From Gammaproteobacteria bacterium (GTDB taxonomy: Bacteria; Pseudomonadota; Gammaproteobacteria; SZUA-152): a DNA stretch of 7,599 bases. Position numbers and translations under genes: made by a program. The stretch covers positions 1-7,599 of the forward strand of contig QIGJ01000239.1 in NCBI GenBank assembly GCA_003229995.1. Direction: 5' to 3'. The first letter of the stretch is position 1. Each line of letters begins with the position of its first letter. Positions 6,711 through 7,599 of this stretch are shown piece after piece. The notes below the pieces were generated by a model. That model did not search any database. It was not told where the DNA came from and saw nothing but the letters and a program-made list of their open reading frames with translations.

Positions 6711-7599
6711 AATGGCAATCCTCTCGCCAACCGGGGCAGTTTGCCAATGATGCCCATGGAATGGCGAGCCAGCAGGTGTTTAAGCGGAGGTACAATGTCG
6801 GTGACGACCAGGCCCAAGTTGCGTGCCAACACAAAGGGTGGAAAACGGGTGGAAAAAGTGTGTACCAACGTGTTGGTAAAACCAATAACCTGACGATGAT
6901 CCCGCTTCCGCCATTGCGCGTAAGTTTCAAGTACGGACAGTGCGCCAATGTCATCACCGGCATGAAAGGTATCAACAATATTTTGTGCGAGGGCGGCAAC
7001 ATCACGCAAGCCGAGGTTAAAACCTTGGCCTGCGATAGGATGCAACGTGTGCGCAGCATTGCCGATAAGCGCCAGTCGGGAACGCACCTGTTCCTGTGCC
7101 TGAATCAGTTGCAAGGGATAACTGTGACGCTTACCAACTTTGATAAAACGACCCAGGCGTTTGCCGAAACAGGGTTGCAATTCAGCAAGAAAATCTTCAT
7201 CGTTCAATCGTAAAAAATGCTGCGCATCTTCCGGTGTGCATGTCCACACCAATGAGCAACGATTATCCAGCATGGGTAACAGCGCCAATGGGCCATTGCG
7301 GGTGAAACGTTCGTAAGCAACATGTCGATGGGGTTTCTCCGGACTAATGTTGGCGATGATGGCGGTCTGTCCATAATCGTGCGCGGTGGTGTGAATGTCC
7401 AGCTGGTTGCGTACATGGGAGTTACCTCCGTCAGCGGCGACCACCAGTTTGCTGGTGAGTGATTCCATGTTGCTGCTGTTGTCGTTATCCAGGTCATGCG
7501 TAATAACGACAGTGGCATGATCGTCACCCAATGTTAAGTCAGTGAGTCTGGCCGGACTCATCAGCGTCAGGTTATCGCATTGCCGGAGTTGATTCATTA
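6707..7599 (-). CDS. ubiH: 2-polyprenyl-6-methoxyphenol hydroxylase UbiH, C-terminal part (5' end outside window)
   Basis: This is the C-terminal roughly 297 residues of a UbiH-type FAD monooxygenase that hydroxylates the ubiquinone ring precursor (C1 position in E. coli). The visible part holds the DG motif VVAADGGNSHVR and the FAD-pyrophosphate segment GNAAHTLHPIAGQGFNLG. The Asn in place of the usual Asp (GN, not GD) is also characteristic of E. coli UbiH and separates it from the neighbouring UbiI-type protein. The N-terminal Rossmann GxGxxG is absent because the gene runs off the end of the window; the in-frame ATG at 7597 is internal. Its TGA overlaps the GTG of ubiI by 4 bp, as expected of a ubiH-ubiI operon, often preceded by pepP, which would lie beyond the window. 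Confidence 0.92.
   Translation of the reverse strand, partial: MNQLRQCDNLTLMSPARLTDLTLGDDHATVVITHDLDNDNSSNMESLTSKLVVAADGGNSHVRNQLDIHTTAHDYGQTAIIANISPEKPHRHVAYERFTRNGPLALLPMLDNRCSLVWTCTPEDAQHFLRLNDEDFLAELQPCFGKRLGRFIKVGKRHSYPLQLIQAQEQVRSRLALIGNAAHTLHPIAGQGFNLGLRDVAALAQNIVDTFHAGDDIGALSVLETYAQWRKRDHRQVIGFTNTLVHTFSTRFPPFVLARNLGLVVTDIVPPLKHLLARHSMGIIGKLPRLARGLPL

Noticed and set aside
6683..7213. 176-residue + strand open frame antisense to ubiH and the ubiH/ubiI junction
   Set aside because: The opposite strand encodes conserved UbiH motifs; this frame has no family features and no plausible ribosome binding site.
6707..7599. Asn in place of Asp in the GD motif of the UbiH fragment as a sign of inactivation
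   Set aside because: The same GN variant is present in functional E. coli UbiH, so it is a subfamily trait.
5493..7599. Two adjacent UbiH-family genes as a recent tandem duplication
   Set aside because: The two proteins are divergent and carry different subfamily signatures (GD versus GN); the ubiH-ubiI pair is an old, common gammaproteobacterial arrangement.

Overview
The window looks like a chromosomal segment of a gammaproteobacterium. The evidence is a class I (enterobacterial-type) adenylate cyclase, a ubiH-ubiI flavin hydroxylase pair for ubiquinone synthesis, a YqgE/AlgH-family protein, and a NapC/NirT tetraheme cytochrome typical of a respiring, nitrate-using proteobacterium. I cannot name the genus. 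No mobile element, CRISPR array, tRNA or rRNA was recognised.

Layout, left to right. (1) A napC-type membrane tetraheme cytochrome on the + strand (67-645), probably the last gene of a unit that begins outside the window. (2) Converging on it from the - strand, a yqgE/algH-family gene (1346-693) whose product carries an apparent signal peptide. (3) Upstream of that on the - strand, a PAS-GGDEF gene (2323-1454). Its active-site signature is destroyed (SVGQF), but the RxxD inhibitory-site motif is kept at the canonical spacing. (4) A 327-bp divergent intergenic region (2324-2650) holding a perfect FNR/ANR-type palindrome and a leader with two mutually exclusive short stems. (5) A long class I adenylate cyclase gene, cyaA (2651-5485, +). 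(6) Converging on cyaA with only 7 bp between stop codons, a - strand ubiquinone unit: ubiH (5' end beyond the window) overlapping ubiI by 4 bp.

How the parts relate. The ubi pair supplies quinone. NapC takes electrons from quinol and passes them to a periplasmic acceptor, classically the NapAB nitrate reductase. The divergent pair in the middle joins two second-messenger functions: a cAMP synthase and a probable c-di-GMP-binding (not synthesising) protein, with an oxygen-responsive operator candidate close to the latter. An anaerobiosis-linked c-di-GMP effector next to cyaA is the most interesting hypothesis here. It is an inference from motifs and position, not a demonstrated system. The remaining genes look like ordinary housekeeping genes.
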